Assembly (NCBI GenBank): GCA_964599885.1
Contig: CAZRHH010000119.1
Location: forward strand, 1-7,259
Length of the DNA: 7,259 nucleotides
From: CAZRHH01 sp964599885
GTDB taxonomy: Bacteria; Chloroflexota; Dehalococcoidia; DSTF01; JACRBR01
Reading direction: 5' to 3'
Position numbers and translations under genes: made by a program. Below the pieces are notes generated by a model. It had not been told where the DNA came from and did not search any database. It saw nothing but the letters and a program-made list of their open reading frames with translations. Position 1 is the first letter of the stretch; the number at the start of each line of letters is the position of its first letter. Shown here one piece after another: positions 5,928 through 7,259 of this stretch.

Positions 5928-5933
5928 ATTCTA
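5928..5933 (-). promoter_or_regulatory. Predicted -10 element for leaderless DUF488 operon mRNA
   Basis: TAGAAT on the minus strand (5 of 6 to TATAAT) ends exactly 6 nt before the ATG of the short DUF488 gene, so a transcript would begin at about the start codon. A -35 is weak: only CGAACA (5952-5957), 18 nt upstream, resembles half of TTGACA. The 56-nt gap to the Mfd stop shows no hairpin terminator, so read-through from mfd may also feed the operon. Confidence 0.55.
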
Positions 5934-5977
5934 TCACGGGATTAGGACGTGTGTTCGGATCTATGTAAAGCCGCTAG

Positions 5978-7259
5978 CTACGCCACCAGCTCCGCGCGGG
6001 CCGCGTCTTCGAGCGTGTCCACCAGCAGCGGGCGCCAGTCGTCGCCGACGATGCCGAGATCGATACTCAGGCGCGTGCGGCCGACCGTGACCGCGCCTGT
6101 GCGCTCCAGGCCGCGTCGCGTTGCCGACGAGAGTTGCTCGCGCAGATCGTGCCCGTCCGGGGTGCGCAGGATGAGCAGCGGCCGTCCGCCGCTCTCCTCG
6201 CGCGCGATCGAGGCGATTGACGCGCGCTTCGCCAGCACCCGTAACCGCACGATGAAGAGCAGATTGCGCACGGGCGGTGGCGGCGCGCCGAAACGATCGT
6301 TCAGCTCACGTTCGAGATCGCTCGCCGAGTCGAGCGCGTCGGCCGACGCCATGCGCTGATACAGCGACAGCCGCAGATTGAGATCGCCGATGTAACTCTC
6401 CGGGACATACGCCGCGAGCGGCACATCGATCGTCATCGGCGGTTGCATTTTCGATGGCGGCGGTTGTTCGCCCTTCGCAAGCGCCTTCAGTCCTTCGACG
6501 GCGTCGGCGAGCAGTTTCACGTACAGGTCGAAGCCGACCGCGCCGATCTGGCCGCTCTGCTCGGCGCCGAGCAGGTTGCCGGCGCCGCGGATCTCGAGAT
6601 CGCGCAGCGCGATCTGGAAACCGGCGCCGAGTTCCGTCGCCTCGAAGATCGTTTGCAACCGCTTCTGCGCGACTTCGCTGAGCGCCATGTGCTTCTCGTA
6701 GAGCAGATACGCGTAGGCGCGCGCGGCGCCGCGCCCGACGCGCCCGCGCAATTGATACAGCTGCGCCAGCCCGAACTTGTCGGCGTTGTTGATGATGATC
6801 GTGTTGACGTTCGGAATATCGAGACCCGACTCGATGATCGTCGTGCAGACGAGCACGTCGGCCCTGCCTTCGGTGAATTCGAGCATCACGCGTTCGAGAT
6901 GATCTTCCGGCATCTGGCCGTGGCCGATCAGCACGTTGGCCTCGGGCACCACGTCGCGTATCTTGCGCGCGAGCAGTTCGATGTTGTGTACGCGGTTATG
7001 GACGAAGTACACCTGTCCGCCGCGCTCCATCTCGCGCGTGATCGCTTCGCGCACGAGATGTTCGTCGAACTCCGTGACGTACGTCTTAATCGGCAGCCGT
7101 TCTTCGGGCGGCGTCTCGATCGTCGACATGTCGCGGATGCCGGTGAGCGCCATGTTCAGCGTGCGCGGGATCGGCGTCGCCGTCAGCGTCAGCACGTCGA
7201 CTTCACTGCGCATCTGCTTCAGCCGCTCCTTATGCGCGACGCCGAAGCGCTGCTCCTCG
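5978..7259 (-). CDS. mfd: Transcription-repair coupling factor Mfd, C-terminal part (5' end outside window)
   Basis: The frame enters from the right edge and gives 426 C-terminal residues; full Mfd is about 1,150. Mfd is a cytoplasmic ATP-driven DNA translocase that removes RNA polymerase stalled at lesions and recruits UvrA. The fragment begins EEQRFGVAHKERLKQ, the end of helicase motif II (DEEQ). It continues with motif III LTATPIPRT (25-33), GGQVYFVHNR at the start of the second RecA lobe, GHGQM (112-116), CTTIIESGLDIPNVNT (motif V) and QLRGRVGR (169-176, motif VI, arginine finger region). The relay-helix region DLEIRGAGNLLGAEQSG (220-236) and the C-terminal TRCF domain follow to the TAG at 5978. 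The UvrB-like and RNA-polymerase-interacting domains lie beyond the window. No frameshift is seen. It is upstream of, and co-directional with, the DUF488 operon. Confidence 0.97.
   Translation of the reverse strand, partial: EEQRFGVAHKERLKQMRSEVDVLTLTATPIPRTLNMALTGIRDMSTIETPPEERLPIKTYVTEFDEHLVREAITREMERGGQVYFVHNRVHNIELLARKIRDVVPEANVLIGHGQMPEDHLERVMLEFTEGRADVLVCTTIIESGLDIPNVNTIIINNADKFGLAQLYQLRGRVGRGAARAYAYLLYEKHMALSEVAQKRLQTIFEATELGAGFQIALRDLEIRGAGNLLGAEQSGQIGAVGFDLYVKLLADAVEGLKALAKGEQPPPSKMQPPMTIDVPLAAYVPESYIGDLNLRLSLYQRMASADALDSASDLERELNDRFGAPPPPVRNLLFIVRLRVLAKRASIASIAREESGGRPLLILRTPDGHDLREQLSSATRRGLERTGAVTVGRTRLSIDLGIVGDDWRPLLVDTLEDAARAELVA

Noticed and set aside
5922..5977. Terminator after mfd
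   Set aside because: No inverted repeat followed by T residues is found on the minus strand in this gap; only a candidate -10 element for the next operon is visible.
1..7259. CRISPR arrays, tRNA or rRNA genes, insertion sequences or attachment sites
   Set aside because: No regularly spaced repeats, cloverleaf-like sequence, transposase motifs or terminal inverted repeats were seen on either strand.

Overview
This is a GC-rich bacterial window with chromosomal rather than mobile character. No transposase, integrase, phage gene, tRNA, rRNA or CRISPR array is visible. The Mfd fragment, the split-type methylmalonyl-CoA mutase large subunit and the leaderless-looking gene starts suggest a high-GC member of Chloroflexota. 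That assignment rests on remembered similarity, not a search, and a GC-rich actinobacterium or other phylum cannot be excluded.

Layout: positions 2-196 hold the last 64 codons of a plus-strand protein with a C-terminal membrane anchor, followed by a 14-bp perfect-stem terminator (218-254). Everything else is on the minus strand. Read in the direction of transcription, from right to left, the order is: the C-terminal 426 residues of the transcription-repair coupling factor Mfd (5978-7259); a three-gene operon of a short DUF488 protein (5559-5921), a longer DUF488 protein (5062-5562) and a probable dual-OB-domain protein (4241-5065); a two-gene membrane operon of a DUF2157 protein (2830-4080) and a GDYXXLXY-family protein (2291-2833); a mostly non-coding gap that may hold a tiny ORF (2062-2157); and a methylmalonyl-CoA mutase large subunit (303-1925), convergent with the plus-strand gene.

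The gene starts fall into two classes. Genes inside operons overlap the upstream stop by 4 nt (ATGA, ATGA, TTGA) and have a good Shine-Dalgarno. Genes at the head of a transcription unit lack a Shine-Dalgarno and carry a -10-like hexamer exactly 6 nt before the start codon (TAGACT, TAGAAT, and more weakly GATACT). This is the arrangement expected for leaderless mRNAs.

Mfd and the mutase have well-established roles in DNA repair and propionate/methylmalonyl metabolism. The DUF2157/GDYXXLXY pair is a recurrent membrane-protein couple of unknown function. The DUF488/DUF488/dual-OB operon is the least understood part and the best candidate for an undescribed system. Its tight translational coupling suggests that the three products act together, but nothing in the sequence fixes the reaction.
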